DNA from: Aaosphaeria pasadenensis
Taxonomy: Eukaryota; Ascomycota; Dothideomycetes; Pleosporales
NCBI GenBank assembly: GCA_022813625.1
Contig: JAKLMB010000007.1
Location: 1,302,001 to 1,366,000, forward strand
Length of the DNA: 64,000 nucleotides
Reading direction: 5' to 3'
Numbering within the stretch: the stretch's first letter is position 1; every line of letters starts with the position of its first letter. Both the position numbers and the translations under genes were made by a program. Positions 21,905 to 34,433 of this stretch are shown here, piece by piece. Under the pieces are notes generated by a model, which saw nothing but the letters and a program-made list of their open reading frames with translations, was not told where the DNA came from and did no database searches.

Positions 21905-23293
21905 ATGGCAGCACTGAATGCCATTACCTCACCTAATGGCCAATCGGATGCTGCACTCAAGGATCGTTTCTTTCGATACTTCCAACATGAGGTAACAGGT
22001 ACGTCCGTTGAGCTGCAGGCATAATTTGTGTGACAAAGACCTAACGTGGCGTGCGCATAGCATTGCAAGAGCAGATGGACCGTCTCAACACCACGGCTTG
22101 GACGGGAGGGGAGCGTAATGATGCCGTGGACCACTGCCTGGCTGGCATCGAACGACTAAATCACGAGGTCAAGGATGCGAGTAGCTACATCCCAGCTTAC
22201 GACCAACGTACCTATGGCGAAGTGAGCTGTCCTTTGCGTAATTATCATGTCTCTGTGAAGTCGATCATTAACCTGTCGCTTGCAACAGGCCGTCAAAGCG
22301 CTGAGCGCTAAACTGCAAACCATTCGCACTCAGTTTGCGCCGCCGAAAAAGTTTCAATTCAAGACTGGCCGCAAGAACAATTCTGCAATATCCCTTTCCG
22401 ATGCTGCTGAGCTGGCCAGGCAGAACAAGCTCGGAGTCCCCGGCTACTCCTCTGATACCTCCAACGCAAACTCGAGTTTCGCGCCGACACCCTTGGACAA
22501 GCTGTCACCAACCGAGGAAAAACCGTTGGAATTCCCACCACACGATGGAGGGCACAGCAAAGGCGAGGATTTTAGTGAACCCAGGATCGATGGTACCGCA
22601 GCAGGAGTGAGGACAATGAGCTTTTCCGATGCCAATAGCGTGACGATATCCAACCATAACAAAACACATATCCTGCTGCCTACATCTGCCTCACATGCCA
22701 CTTCCTCGGGAACCGTGTCCAATCTGCGTAACAGCGTCGTTGACTTGTCACCTCCGACAACAAACGGCGGGCCCTTTGCTAGCCTGACCCTAAAGAACAT
22801 CAAGCGCTCCTTGATCGTTTGCGGACAGGTGACAGGTCCAGCGCACATCACGGGGGTGGAGAATAGCGTTCTGGTGGTGGCATGTCGACAGTTCCGCATG
22901 CACAACAGCAAAAATGTAGACGTATATCTGTTCTGTGCCAGTCGACCCATCATTGAGGATTGCGAGAACATTCGGTTTGCGCCGCTGCCGGAAGCATATG
23001 TAAGCAAATTCTCCATGTTTATACTGCCAGACACATCCAATTAGCCAGCTCCTTGGGGAGATGACATTTATACTAATCAATTCTTTCCTCAGAACCCACC
23101 AGACTTTGCGACCATCCCCAATCTCTGGAACCAGATAGACGACTTCAAGTGGCTCAAATCCGAACCGAGCCCCAACTACAGCGTACTTGTCCCTGACGAG
23201 CGTGTCCAAGAAAAGGTCTGGAAAGAGACAGTACCAGGAGGACACAACGTCGGCCTGGACGACATTCTACGAGCCGTATCGATATTGCACTAA
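21905..23293 (+). CDS. TBCC: Tubulin-specific chaperone C (tubulin-folding cofactor C)
   Basis: Cofactor of alpha/beta-tubulin heterodimer assembly; its C-terminal beta-helix domain triggers GTP hydrolysis in the tubulin-cofactor D-E complex. Four exons, 21905-21998, 22061-22221, 22289-22999 and 23093-23293, give 388 residues in frame. The N-terminal third is helical (RFFRYFQHEV ... LQEQMDRLNT), like the tubulin-binding spectrin-like part of TBCC. The middle is Ser/Pro-rich. The TBCC beta-helix starts near GGPFASLTLKNIKRSLIVC and runs through GPAHITGVENSVLVVACRQFRMHNSKN and DVYLFCASRPIIEDC. CRQFRMH carries the conserved arginine of the family. The gene runs convergent with the WD40-like gene. 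Confidence 0.85.
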
Positions 23294-24327
23294 GAGCTTG
23301 GTGTCGGTGTTCTCTTTCAAGTCCGGCATGTAAGCCGTTGTGATTGATTTTCAACGAAAAACTGCTGTGGTGCTTTCTTCACTCACCGTTGAGGATCGAT
23401 GTCATGTAAGATAGGAAGTTAAAGAGTGGCATGTAGGGAAGTATGCGTGGCATACTATATATACGTTGAGCAATTCTTATCATCATTTTCTTTTGGGTAA
23501 TGTGTCGTCAAAGGTGTTTTCTTCACAACGGATATGTGCAGATCATGTAAACGAAAAGGCATAAAAAGAAATAAGAATGTCTCGTTCCTCTCCCAGTAAC
23601 ACGCAAAGTACCACTATGATTGAAAAAGTTCGTACTGCGTGCAACCGCTTGCTACGACCGTCCTCGTAGGCCATCTTATGTCCCCAAACTCCATGAGAGG
23701 AATCCGAGGGACGAACAGCAAACTCGGGTACATGGCAACGCGATGTTCTCGGTGTTGGGACCTGCTCATAGCGAGTATGAGCCAGGTATGATAGATGGAA
23801 CGGCTGTGCGATTGGTTTCGTCACTCGCTCTCTCGCGATGGCTATACTGAGCTGCAGGAATTGATCTTGTCACTGAGCTCCACCTTAGGCCGCGAGGTTC
23901 TCACATGGATTTTGCATGTGGCCCCAATGGAGTCCGCAAGCACAACTTCAACCCATATGGCATCAGGCTATTACAATCACGGGACTGGCATGAGGTGTGG
24001 GAAGCGCTACGCGAATGAGCGTCACATTGTGGGAGGGGCCGACGGAGGGAAGTACACGGGAATTATGGGAATTATCATTAATCCTCAGACTGTAGTGGAT
24101 TCTGAGTCCAATAGAGGAGCACAGTCGGGTGCTTGGGTGTTGATCTGCACTCAGGTGGCGCTGAAATGCTCCGGTGCTGTTCTAGGGGTATCTTAGGATT
24201 GCGTAGCCAAAATCTCTGTGGACTCGTCAGTGCTCAGATCCAAAAGTCAACATCCTTTACTGAACATACGGGCCTCTTTCTCCAGTGTGACTGTGCCGTA
24301 GCCAAATATATGCCATCATTGTGACAG
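23294..24327. other. Convergent intergenic region
   Basis: About 1 kb between two converging genes. Frame 23795-24196 is open for 133 codons but shows no recognisable motif. I see no supported gene. Confidence 0.45.
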
Positions 24328-26370
24328 TCAAGATGTTGAGGATGCAAAAAGGACTTTTCGAGGGTTACCAAGCGCAAGACTTCGACTTCCGCTTCCTTCC
24401 ATATCCTCCAAGAGCCTGCCCATCCCTCCGATGTCAAGCTCGCCTTGCGCCAGAAGGGCTTGGTCTGTCCGCCGCGCTTCTTGTTCCTCTGCTTGCTCTT
24501 TGTCCAACGCAGGATCCTGGTTTTCGTCTAACGGCTGTTTCGTGTTAGTGAGAATGATGAGTCTGTGATCCGTTGCGATCAGAACGTCTCTCGGTATTGC
24601 CTTGCGGGCTTCTTCTACACTGAGATCGAATTGGGCTGTAGATATCAATGACTCCCCCAACAAGTTCAATCCTTGAAGCTTATGAGGACTGGCGCTGCTG
24701 CTCCCGGATGCGCTTCGAGTTGTGAATTGCGCCAAGTTTGATATTCTGTAAACATCGACTCCATACTCTATGAGAACTGAGTCTATAGGCACACCACCCT
24801 CGGATGATGGCAAGGAAGCAATGGACAAAGAGCCATGTATCGGAACTGAAGAGCTAGTAGTTGTGCTAGAGAAGAGGCTCTGTTGCTTCGTGCGACGCGT
24901 ATTGGGGGTCATCGGCACGAGATTGCCTCGCGCACTACGCTTGGGACTTGGCTCCGAACCACTGGACCGATCTTCAGATGATCCAACGAATCCTCGAGAA
25001 GAGAAATCTGAAGGGTCACGCCGCTGGTTCAGGGTTGATGCCCCAATATCCCAGACCCCCCATTCGCCATCCCCGAGCAAGGCGAATATGCCATGTCCGT
25101 CAGATGTCCACACAGCATCAATAATCGGCTTTCGAGCGGCAAGGATAGGCGGCGTAGGTAAGCTGCTTTGAGTGCGATCGTAAGTGCTCCTGAAAAGAGC
25201 AATGTAGGCTCCAAGCTCTACTTCAGCACTGGCCTGGCCTTTACGATGCTTGACTGCGAACGGGTCATATATCCTAGCAGTACCGGTAGCATCGGCAATC
25301 AAAAGTTGGGAATGACGGCGTTTTGGCCATTGGGCAGTGTTGAATGCAATTGTTGAGGGAGGCGTGCGGAGTTTGACAACCTGATAGGGCACTACGGGGT
25401 TTTTGATCGCTACTCCCGTTTCCGTGAGCTGGAAACGGTAGATTTTTATTAGACCACCAACATCAATAGAGTGAGAAGCAACAAGCAGATCCCAGCCTTC
25501 CGATTTCCCGTCTTCGGCAGACAATGACTGGCCATGTCTTCCAGAAGCCGCCTTTTTCCTCTTACCGGCACCTTGGGTTTCGTCATCATCGACATCCATC
25601 TCCTGGTCTTGTGTATCGGGACGTGGTTCAGCGCGTGTTGTCCAAGTCATGGCAACTCCTCTGGGGATGCTCTGGTGCCCAGCATGCGTAGGGATCTTGA
25701 TGATGCTTTCCCCAAATTGAGAGGCTGTTTTCGCAGGTGCCTCCTTCGCTGCGTTTGATGGTGGGCTTAAAGGTAATGTCACCACCCGAACGCTGTAATC
25801 TGCGCAAGCGACAGTGAAAACCATCTTGTCACCAAATATAGCTGGAATCGTATCTGCAGGCCGGAGTGATGATACTGCAGGTATTTGCGGAACCCCAATA
25901 TGTAGGACCTCGGTATTAAGGGAAAGCCGAACCTGTTGGATGATGGATGGATACGGTTGCTCTGGATCCAATTCTTCTTCTTCTTGCTCGAACTCGGCGA
26001 GTGGTAGCGCTTGAGCTGCCGCCTTCGCGGGGGGATCATCATCATCGGAGTCTATGATCATGATAGCATCACTCGAGGTTCCATTGACTTTAGCTGGTTT
26101 TGTAGGCTGCTGTGGAAGAGATGCGCCGGCCTTCTTAAGCGGCCGTCCACCTCTCCAAAGTATGCCAATGCCTGCTTCATGGCCGTACAGCGTGATCGTG
26201 GAGCCATTAGGTGCTTTCAAGGGATATATCTTGGCATCATGAACGCGATGAGGAAGTTCGTAGCGCAGCTGAGTTGTCTTGCCCTGGGCCGTGATGACAG
26301 GCTTCATCGCGGTTACGTCGAGATGTGTGAGGAGCACGGCAGTGCGCGAAACTTTCGGGTGACCGAGCAA
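24328..26370 (-). CDS. WD40/beta-propeller protein, probably a Nup37-type nucleoporin
   Basis: Single-exon frame of 680 residues. The start region reads KVSRTAVLLTHL, then LRYELPHRVHDAKIYP and NGSTITLYGHEAGIGILWRGGR, which looks like the first propeller blades. Further blade-like segments are MVFTVACADYSVRVVTLPL, WDLLVASHSIDVGGLIKIY, SQLLIADATGTARIYD and IIDAVWTSDGHGIFALLGDG with EWGVWDIG. Acidic or Ser-rich insertions lie between blades (IDSDDDD, MDVDDDETQ), and the last 150 residues form a helical acidic extension. This plan agrees with my memory of the filamentous-fungal Nup37, a Y-complex nucleoporin with a C-terminal extension, but no blade motif is unique to it. Another WD40 scaffold remains possible. 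An ATG at 26307 is an alternative start. It is head to head with APC1. Confidence 0.6.
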   Translation of the reverse strand: MLGHPKVSRTAVLLTHLDVTAMKPVITAQGKTTQLRYELPHRVHDAKIYPLKAPNGSTITLYGHEAGIGILWRGGRPLKKAGASLPQQPTKPAKVNGTSSDAIMIIDSDDDDPPAKAAAQALPLAEFEQEEEELDPEQPYPSIIQQVRLSLNTEVLHIGVPQIPAVSSLRPADTIPAIFGDKMVFTVACADYSVRVVTLPLSPPSNAAKEAPAKTASQFGESIIKIPTHAGHQSIPRGVAMTWTTRAEPRPDTQDQEMDVDDDETQGAGKRKKAASGRHGQSLSAEDGKSEGWDLLVASHSIDVGGLIKIYRFQLTETGVAIKNPVVPYQVVKLRTPPSTIAFNTAQWPKRRHSQLLIADATGTARIYDPFAVKHRKGQASAEVELGAYIALFRSTYDRTQSSLPTPPILAARKPIIDAVWTSDGHGIFALLGDGEWGVWDIGASTLNQRRDPSDFSSRGFVGSSEDRSSGSEPSPKRSARGNLVPMTPNTRRTKQQSLFSSTTTSSSVPIHGSLSIASLPSSEGGVPIDSVLIEYGVDVYRISNLAQFTTRSASGSSSASPHKLQGLNLLGESLISTAQFDLSVEEARKAIPRDVLIATDHRLIILTNTKQPLDENQDPALDKEQAEEQEARRTDQALLAQGELDIGGMGRLLEDMEGSGSRSLALGNPRKVLFASSTS

Positions 26371-26715
26371 TTTCGCTATATGAGCAACCAGAAAGATCTC
26401 TCCCTGCGTATTGAAATCGATGAAGTGGTGTTGTCGATGTCGTCGTCGTTGTTGTTGTTGTTATTGTTGTGGTTGTTGTGAAGGAAAGAAAGAAGGTCGG
26501 AGCTCGGAGGTGAAGTGCGGCGAAATTCCATGCACGCGTCCCACCACAGGCGCGTCCACTATTAACTGTTATCGGTAGGTACGATTGCAACAACAGCAGC
26601 AGCAGCAGAACAACAATACCAACAACACCCCCCATCCAGAGCTTCTCCTACCGAGCCCACACAGGGACGATCGATTGCAAGGTCCGCCTCCTCATGCCAC
26701 GAACAGATCCCCCGC
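26371..26715. promoter_or_regulatory. Compact divergent promoter with CAA/CAG repeats
   Basis: 345 bases serve both the WD40-like gene and APC1. On the plus strand it holds a GTC/GTT triplet tract (26441-26479) and, 110 bases on, a CAA/CAG tract (26588-26628). Each tract therefore reads as CAA/CAG in the transcript of its own flanking gene and probably lies in that 5' UTR. The minus frame 26237-26635 is a by-product of the triplets. Confidence 0.6.
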
Positions 26716-29700
26716 ATGGCAACGCTACGATCGCTCGGGCTCCACAGGCCCGCCGCGTTGCAATATCTCATTGCGGAGGGCATTCTGGATGAAGATTGCA
26801 AAGAGACAGAATACAAGTGGGATACATACCATGATGGAATGTCAACAGATATCATAGACGAAATCATAACCACTCAGCATCACGTTGCATGGTCGCGGGG
26901 GGGAGTGGTGCGCAAAGTCTTCAGTTTCGAGGTCGAGCAAGAGAAGGTCCTACAAGCGCTGCTCACTTGGTTTCCTACTGAAGGCAACACTGTCGCTGCA
27001 TCGAGTTCTCAAGAGAGCTCAGAGGAGAGCGAGGATGGTGTTCTCAGAACATCCCTCTCAGAGAGGCTTCAGGAACCCAACCGTCAAGATAACTCCGACC
27101 ACAGATTGCATCTCTCAGAAAGCAAATCCCGAGCACTCGTCGTGTTCTTGAAATCACAAGCACACGTTTTCTTCCTCGACGGTTCCAACCATGTTGTTAA
27201 CCTGCCATTTGAGGTGGAAAGAGCATTTCCTGCAACAAAGGGCGTCCTCGTTCAACGACGAATACCTAGATTCGACACGAAACCCTCAACACCGACCATG
27301 CCGTCCGCACCTCCAAATTCTTTCCTTACCAACACTCACACGTCACAGAGTTTCTTACAAAGTCATTTGAAAACTCCACGCCGCCATGGGCATGGATCTT
27401 CTTTGGGCTTAAAGCAGGGGACAGCCATGAAATCCACTCCTATGGGATCTTTCTTTCTAGATGACTTGGTCATGAGGCCTGCTATCCCAATAAATGATGG
27501 CTTACCTCGAATATTCTCCTTTACAGACCCACTGTCAGAGTTTGGTCTAGTAGTCAACGTTACCACAGTCAGCGAGCATAGGGGATTTCTCTCTGTCAGT
27601 GCTACTGGCCATCGAAGACTTGAACCGATTGACAAGTCTGAGGAAATGATCTACATATCTGCTCAGAATGAGTTGAAATTTGATGAATCTGGAAACGATT
27701 CACCACTTCTCCTGGCAGTCACCATGAACCATGACACGAACACTTTTACCATTTGGTCAGCCGCGTATCTTGAGCCCAAATCTATCTCAACTTCAAGGAA
27801 AAACCATGTACTTCCTTCAGCCAAAAAGGCACGAAGAAGAAGCTCTTACGGCCCTACTGCACCTGGAACTGGGGCGACGACGCCAGCTGTCCGGGGTGCC
27901 GATCGGATGCGTGAAAGTTTTGGTGGTGCAGGCCGTTCCAAACCCCAGCCGCCGCCATCATTCAATGTCTCTTCGCGAATAAAAGAACGACTGTCCGACC
28001 AGGCAGTAGAGGATGCACTGACATCACAGCTGAATCCTGATTTCGATATGTCGCGACAACCGAAGGAGTCACGACGTGTCTCCTCGTTGTTGTCGAGAGC
28101 AGAGCTCTCCAACAGTTTCGACAAGTCCGCCTTCCAAGATTTGGCAACTCAAAGATCTAGTCTTGGTGGAAGCTTCGGTGCCAGTCAACGGAGCAGGCAC
28201 TCTATTGGCCACGAAAGAACGAGTTTTGGTGGCTTCTCCCATTCGCGAAACCGAGCATCTACGCCAGGAAGTGTCACTTCACGTTTGAGCTTTGGGCAAG
28301 CATCTATCGACGACACGTTTGAAGACATGGAAGAGGATACATTAGACACCCTTGAGGATTATGACGAGCTCGACGATCTGTTCTCGCCGCCTGAAGCTGG
28401 CTCGGAGCGTGACCCAATTGATGGGCTTCGCAAAGAATTGGTCATGACTATTATTGCCGAAATTCCTGCTCAGAAGCACTTGAAGCCACATCTTCTCACT
28501 CTGAAAGATACTTTTTCTACCAGTCAGGTATTCGCCTCAATTCAGCATCATATTTGTATCACTCACTGATTTCTAACGAGTAGGCCCCCCCGAAAGTGTT
28601 CACAGCTGCGGCGCCCTTTAATTCTGCAGCACTTCATGAAAGAAAGATATGTCTGTATATAGTGCACGCTTCTCTACTGGGCCCCATAGAGTGTGAACTT
28701 TCTGTCACTCGTAAGCGCCTGTCAACGACAATGCCTCAGATAAAGTCGACTACTGTGCCGCCGCGATATGCCTGCGTGCCGAAATTTGTCAAAGTGCAGA
28801 CCTTAAGCGGTGTTATCGATGTTACCAAGCTTGTGGATGGCCACACTGAACGAATTCTATGCTTGCGTTCAGCCAACCCCCCTGATCCTGATCTGATTGT
28901 AACGGCAGGCTGGGGCACCCATTTGCCGATTAAATTTGCAGTCGGCTCTCTCAAATTTTTCAATCCATATGCCTTCATGCGAGACGGAAAATCGAGAGCT
29001 ACCGCTGGGCTCAGACGGACGATTACAGCCCCCCATCCATTACAATATCTTCCTTCGGCGCTTCCAGGCGGCACTTTTGATGTGGTCGACGGAGAGTCAC
29101 GGAGGCATAGGCTGCAAATGCATCTCAGGCCACGGAACTCTTGGGTGGCGCATTTGTTTAAAGTTTTATCCAAAGTTCTGTCCAATCATATTGGTGATTT
29201 CCTCCTCGAGATTTGGTGGAGTATTCGTAGAACAATGGTCGACAACTTTGAATCGAGTTTCGAGCTAGACTGGGCCGCATTTGCCACAACACTGTTCTGT
29301 CTCGTTGTGCCATTTGTGGATGAACGGTCGATGAAGACGAAAAAGAATTCGAAACAGCCTCATCAGAGACGAAGCACTGGCACTCCTGCGAGTTTGACAA
29401 GACCAGACGAGATAGTTGCAGAGTCTTCGGCATGGGATCTCATGAATCGACGTCAAAATGCCCGCTCTGCAGCAAAGCCGTTAAGTTCAACGCCATGGTG
29501 CTGGACTCAATCTGGACTTTCACCAAGTGTATCTTCATCGAGAACATCTAGGCGCTCTCTAACAGTTAAACCAAACCCAAGCAATGGGAACGCACTTTCA
29601 TACTATATCGCCGAAGCTCGTCGCTTTCTTCAAACACCAGTAGGAAAGGCGTCAAACGATCAGTGGCGACATCTTTCTCCTTCTGAAAGACAAGATCTTC

Positions 29701-32700
29701 GCATTTCATGTGCGTCAGAAGTAGTAGTCACTTTACATCTTCTCCGTGAAGAAGTAAAGTTGAACATTCTCTCCTCGGACGAGTCAAGCTCTCATACAGC
29801 GGACCTAGCGCCCATCCTCGCTCAATTAGGCCATTGGCTTCGCTGGGAGTCCTGGGGTTACAAACATGGAGCGTTCTACGATCTCGATGGCGGGTCTTCT
29901 GAGCTTTGGGCTTACGAGGAATCCAGTCTTGTGAACGTAGTCAAGCTACATTCACAACCTTGGAAAGCACCTCCATCAATCCTGGAGTGGATTAGTTCAG
30001 TTCTTCGATCGCAAACGTACACTCCATTTCCCACTGTCGCAATACTGATTCGCAAGTCGAAGGCGTCTCCGCATTCCTCGGTCAATATAGACGAAATCAT
30101 TTCAAGCGTGACGCCTCGCACGGTTGCTCTTGACAAGTTCTTCCAGCACGTCGATAAGCTCTCTAATCCACGCAGAGCTGTGGAATTGATTGAACACTGT
30201 GGAATTACCCCCCAGGTGTTGGCCACCTTGCCCGAGGCTGTACGCGCCCCCCTTATGGAAGCGATCATGAACTGCCAAGCTAACCCGCCCACAACATGGC
30301 CACGCTCCCTCCTTAAATTGGTACAACGAGAAGATCTGGATTTGAGTCTAAAACCAAACGATGACTCCATACAGGATAGCCATCAAGGCCAGTCGAATTC
30401 AGCGATTGGCAGTCATGCCAATCCATATTCATCAAGCGGAATTCGAGACGTACACACGATCTGCCAAAGCATTGACCGTGCTGACTCTGTACAATCCGCA
30501 GCTGAGGTAGAACGACACCATGTCACACGGCTGATATTCAGCGAGGACCGCCGTTTTATGGAAGCACATGCCTTGTTAGAGCCCTTGCGACCTTCCGTGG
30601 CGGAGTACCGACCTGATCCGAGGGCAGAGGAAGCAGCGATCTTGGAAGGCCAGAAGGTTCTGATGCAACATGTTATGACACGAACGTTTTCATTGCCGGT
30701 TGGCAATTCAATGATCAAATACAGTAGCAAGAGGCCGCTTTTAACCGAAAAGTACCTGCTTTTCGGCTTCTCGACATCATGTCTCATGAAACCAATGGGC
30801 AACGTAGTCACGGCTGAAAGACAGAACTACTCTGAAGAAAAATTCTTTTGGGCATTTTTCAATGCCGGAGTCGCAGCTGGTTTGAGTATCGCGAAGGACG
30901 CTCGTGGAATTGACACCTCGTGGATAATGTACAACAAGCCTTCACAGCTAACGAACAAGCATGCAGGCCTGCTCTTAGGCCTAGGTCTAAATGGTCACCT
31001 TAAAACCATTGCCAAATGGCTGTCTTTCAAATACCTCACGCCCAAACATACCATGACATCTGTTGGCTTGCTACTCGGTCTTTCTGCATCGTTTATGGGT
31101 ACCATGGATACCTTAGTAACCCGTCTTCTGTCCGTACATGTTACAAGAATGTTGCCAGCAGGTGCCGCAGAGCTGAACTTATCACCATACACTCAAACAA
31201 CAGGTCTTATGGGCATAGGATTATTATATTACAACACTCAACATCGCCGGATGAGTGAAGTCATGCTCTCCGAAATCGAATACGTGGACGAACCAGACCC
31301 GTCTGAGCCCCCGGACACTTTGCGAGATGAAGCTTACAGGCTCGCTGCCGGTTTCGCATTGGGCTTCATCAACTTAGGCAAAGGGAAAGATCTCCGAGGT
31401 TTGCATGATATGTTCATTGTCGAGCGGCTTATGGCCGTAGCTGTGGCACCCAAGGCGGTGAACATAGTACACATTCTTGACCAAGCCACTGCTGGTGCGG
31501 TCATTGCGATTGCACTTATTTTCATGAAGACCCAGGACGATGCAGTTGCTCGAAAGATAGATGTGCCTGATACTGTACCTCAGTTCGATTATGTGCGTCC
31601 CGACATCTTTCTACTACGCACCCTTGCAAAGCATCTCATCATGTGGGACAACATCGAAGCCAGTCATGCTTGGATACTCAAAAATCTGCCTATGGAATAT
31701 CGACCAGACCATAACTTGGCAGCCATTTCCAAACTCCGGAGCAGCCAGATGCCGTTTTTCAATATCTTAGCTGGACTCCTCTGGAGCATATCTCTCAAGT
31801 TTGCTGGGACGGGTGACTTGGACGTGCGCAATTTCTTAGTGGGGTATTTGGACCAGTTCATTCGGATCAATAGACTCCCAGCACTTCGATACGACTCAAA
31901 ACTCGCGAAAAACACAGTCCGCAACTGTCAAGACCTGCTCGCGCTCTCTGCTGCTACCGTGATGGCAGGTACCGGTGATCTCATTGTCTTTCGACGGTTA
32001 CGCTCTCTCCATGGTCGCGTTTCTCCAGATACCCCTTATGGCTCACATCTTGCGGCTCACATGGCATTCGGTGCGCTGTTTATTGCTGGTGGCACCCACA
32101 CATTTAGCACCTCCAACAAGGCTATTGCATCTCTAATATGCGCGTTCTATCCTCTATATCCTACAGATGTGCAAGACTCGAAGGCACATCTGCAAGCCTT
32201 CCGTCATTTTTGGGTTTTGGCTGCAGAACCACGCTGCCTTATTGTCCGCGATGTCGATACGGGCCGTGCAACGTCGATGCCCATCACTGTTCACATGCGC
32301 AATGGCGAGAAGATCAAGCATATGGCCCCTGTTCTCCTCCCAGAGACCCACTTGATCGAAAGAATCGAAACGAACGATGTCGCGTTCTGGCCTACTACAT
32401 TGGATTTCGTAAACAATCCCAGCCACTTGCAGAGCTTCCGACAACATCAGACATTGCATGTGAGAAGGAGAGGCGCAAAAGATATGTACGCGTCCACATT
32501 CTCGTCAACACTCGTTGCGCTCAACGACACACAATCTTCGCGCGTGTCCAGATTGATGTGGAATTGGATCTTCAGCCTACAGAGTCTACAGAAATTCGAA
32601 AGTGCCGACGTCACCTTGATCTTGCCAGCAGATCCCTACTCAAGCACATTTTTGGACTCATCTCTCACCGTAGTAGATGCACGACTGGTGCTAGAGGAGA

Positions 32701-32879
32701 TGGGGAAAACCTGGAAGTTGAAGGAGCTCTGGGAGCTAAGACTCCTGTTCGAGTGGGCGGAGGGATGTGCACAAACAGGAACAGGGAGGCTGAACTGGCT
32801 TGGTAGGAACGTGGTGGAGAGGCTAAAAGCCGATGTATTAGATCGAGGTCGCAGAATAGGTACCGCGTCCAAATCGTAA
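26716..32879 (+). CDS. APC1: Anaphase-promoting complex subunit 1 (APC1/BimE)
   Basis: Largest scaffold subunit of the anaphase-promoting complex/cyclosome, the E3 ligase that targets securin and mitotic cyclins. Two exons, 26716-28527 and 28584-32879, join in phase 0 across a 56-base intron with a CTAAC branch site; the protein has 2035 residues, close to Aspergillus BimE. The N-terminus (LRSLGLHRPAALQYLIAEG) leads into a beta-propeller region with a long Ser-rich, phosphorylatable insertion (about residues 350-560). The C-terminal half carries the proteasome/cyclosome (PC) repeats: HAGLLLGLGLNGHLKTI, TMTSVGLLLGLSASFMG, TTGLMGIGLLYYNTQHRRM, RLAAGFALGFINLGKG and HLAAHMAFGALFIAGG. The gene is intact. 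The insertion with many SRRVSS/RRSSYG sites fits mitotic phosphorylation, which in APC1 relieves auto-inhibition (known for the family, inferred here). Confidence 0.95.
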
Positions 32880-33003
32880 AAGGATGCTTTATGCTCGAAA
32901 CGATAACCCACGTCACACGACCATGATAGGCTAGGATAGTGAAGTAGATAGCAATTGGCTCTGCAAAAACGCTTCATGGAGCAATTAATCCCTAAAGACA
33001 TGA

Positions 33004-33987
33004 TTAATTTCCCACCATGCTCTCAAACAATGCATCTCTTCTTCTCCTCAGTCCGTCAAGCTCGACCTCCAGTCTGCCCAGTTCTCGCCTCGCAGCCTCC
33101 TTATCGGCTGGGAGCTCTGCAAACACAGCTAATCTGGCCTCTAGGTCTTCGACTACCGTCCTCAGCTCCCGAAGAGCCTTCTGTTGCTCCAGCGTGTCCG
33201 CCATTGCTTCAGCAGAACTAGCATCCCCTATCCTCTTCAAACTCCGGTTTTGCAATGACTGCAATGAAGAGAATCTGTCTTCGTATTCCCGTATCTTCGC
33301 CTTTACATGTTTCATTTGTCGAACTTGTTCGGTTGTTTGTCGGTGCAACGTGGGCGGTGCGCCGAACGCGGCATCGGTCTGAAGTACGGCGAGTTGATCG
33401 CGGAGGAGGGCGTGCTGTTTTTGAAGATATCCCTGGAGAGTCTGGATGTGTGCGAGATTGTTCGATATCTGTTGTGCGCTGGATGTAAGGTGTATAATCG
33501 AATGAGCCATGCTAAGAGTATCCAGTCCAGTGGCATCAAGTGTAGTAGCTGTGGAGATCAAGGCTGTTAAAGCGTCGGCACCGGCGGGAGTAAGGTTATC
33601 AATTAAAGCTTTCTTCATGGGGTTCTCGTCCTCGTTTGTGCTCGACTAGTTGGAAATAGTATCAGTAGATGAGCAGGCAGTGGGTGGTAATGTAAAATCC
33701 CCAAGATGGGGAGGGTGCCAGCGGACCTTTCATACCTCATCCAACTCCTTCAATGCCTCTCTCTCCAGTCTCTCAATCATGGTTCTATCTTCATCTGCAC
33801 GTTCATTCGCAGTAGACAGCTCCCGTAGAACTTTTAAGGTCTCCTCGTTGCGTTCGAAGGTAGGGATCGTTCGGCCTGCGTATTTGTAGGACAGCCAGGA
33901 CTCAATCTGGGCCCAGTCTTGAGTAAGAGCCCGCTGGGCACGAGCCTTGCTCGGTGAGAAGAGGTCCGAAGGGGTGAGGTCGTCCAT
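33004..33987 (-). CDS. HAUS1: HAUS augmin-like complex subunit 1 homologue
   Basis: Predicted subunit of augmin, the complex that recruits gamma-tubulin to existing spindle microtubules. Two exons on the minus strand (33987-33736 and 33645-33004) give 297 residues. The N-terminus has FSPSKARAQRALTQDWAQIESWL, then FERNEETLKVLRELSTANERADED, a pattern I associate with fungal HAUS1. The rest is nearly all coiled coil: QQISNNLAHIQTLQGYLQKQHALLRDQL, KHVKAKIREYEDRFSSLQSLQ and LRELRTVVEDLEARLAVF. There is no catalytic motif. The family call rests on the N-terminal motif order and coiled-coil layout, so a generic coiled-coil protein is the alternative. It converges with APC1 (124 bases between stops) and diverges from the methyltransferase. 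Confidence 0.7.
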
Positions 33988-34433
33988 TGCTCTGTGTATG
34001 AAGGTTGAATATGGTGTGGACGGTAGTGTAGGATAAAGTTGAAGCGGAAAGGCACCAAGGGTCCACACATAAAGTGCAGGCTGGTTAGCGCATGGTCTGT
34101 GCGAGCTACCCCGGATTCAGCCCTATCGAATGTTCGTTACATAAAGAGCTTCCCATGACGTTTGCTCAATGTATTTCCCCCTCATGAATGGCGATCCACC
34201 CTTAGAGAACATTACGAGTGTAAAGACTTTCTGCACCATACCTCTTCATCGTCCTAAGTAAGGCTTAGGCAGATATCCATAATTCTTGCCTACAACGGAA
34301 GGCAACCCTACCCCACCTTAACCAAGTTCCTCATAGCTGCTCTACTACAATCGCCGTGCTGCCTTTCGCGAGCACTATCCTCCACCCCATTCGCGGCTGG
34401 CTAAGTTCTCCCGTGGGAACGAGGGGTTTCAAG
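33988..34433. promoter_or_regulatory. Divergent promoter, HAUS1-like and protein methyltransferase
   Basis: About 450 bases shared by two outward-facing genes. No clear TATA box. The minus frame 34331-34546 is antisense to the first methyltransferase exon and not supported. Confidence 0.5.

Noticed and set aside
26237..26635. Minus frame of 132 codons upstream of the WD40-like gene
   Set aside because: Most of it is poly-Thr and similar runs made by the triplet tracts in the divergent promoter.
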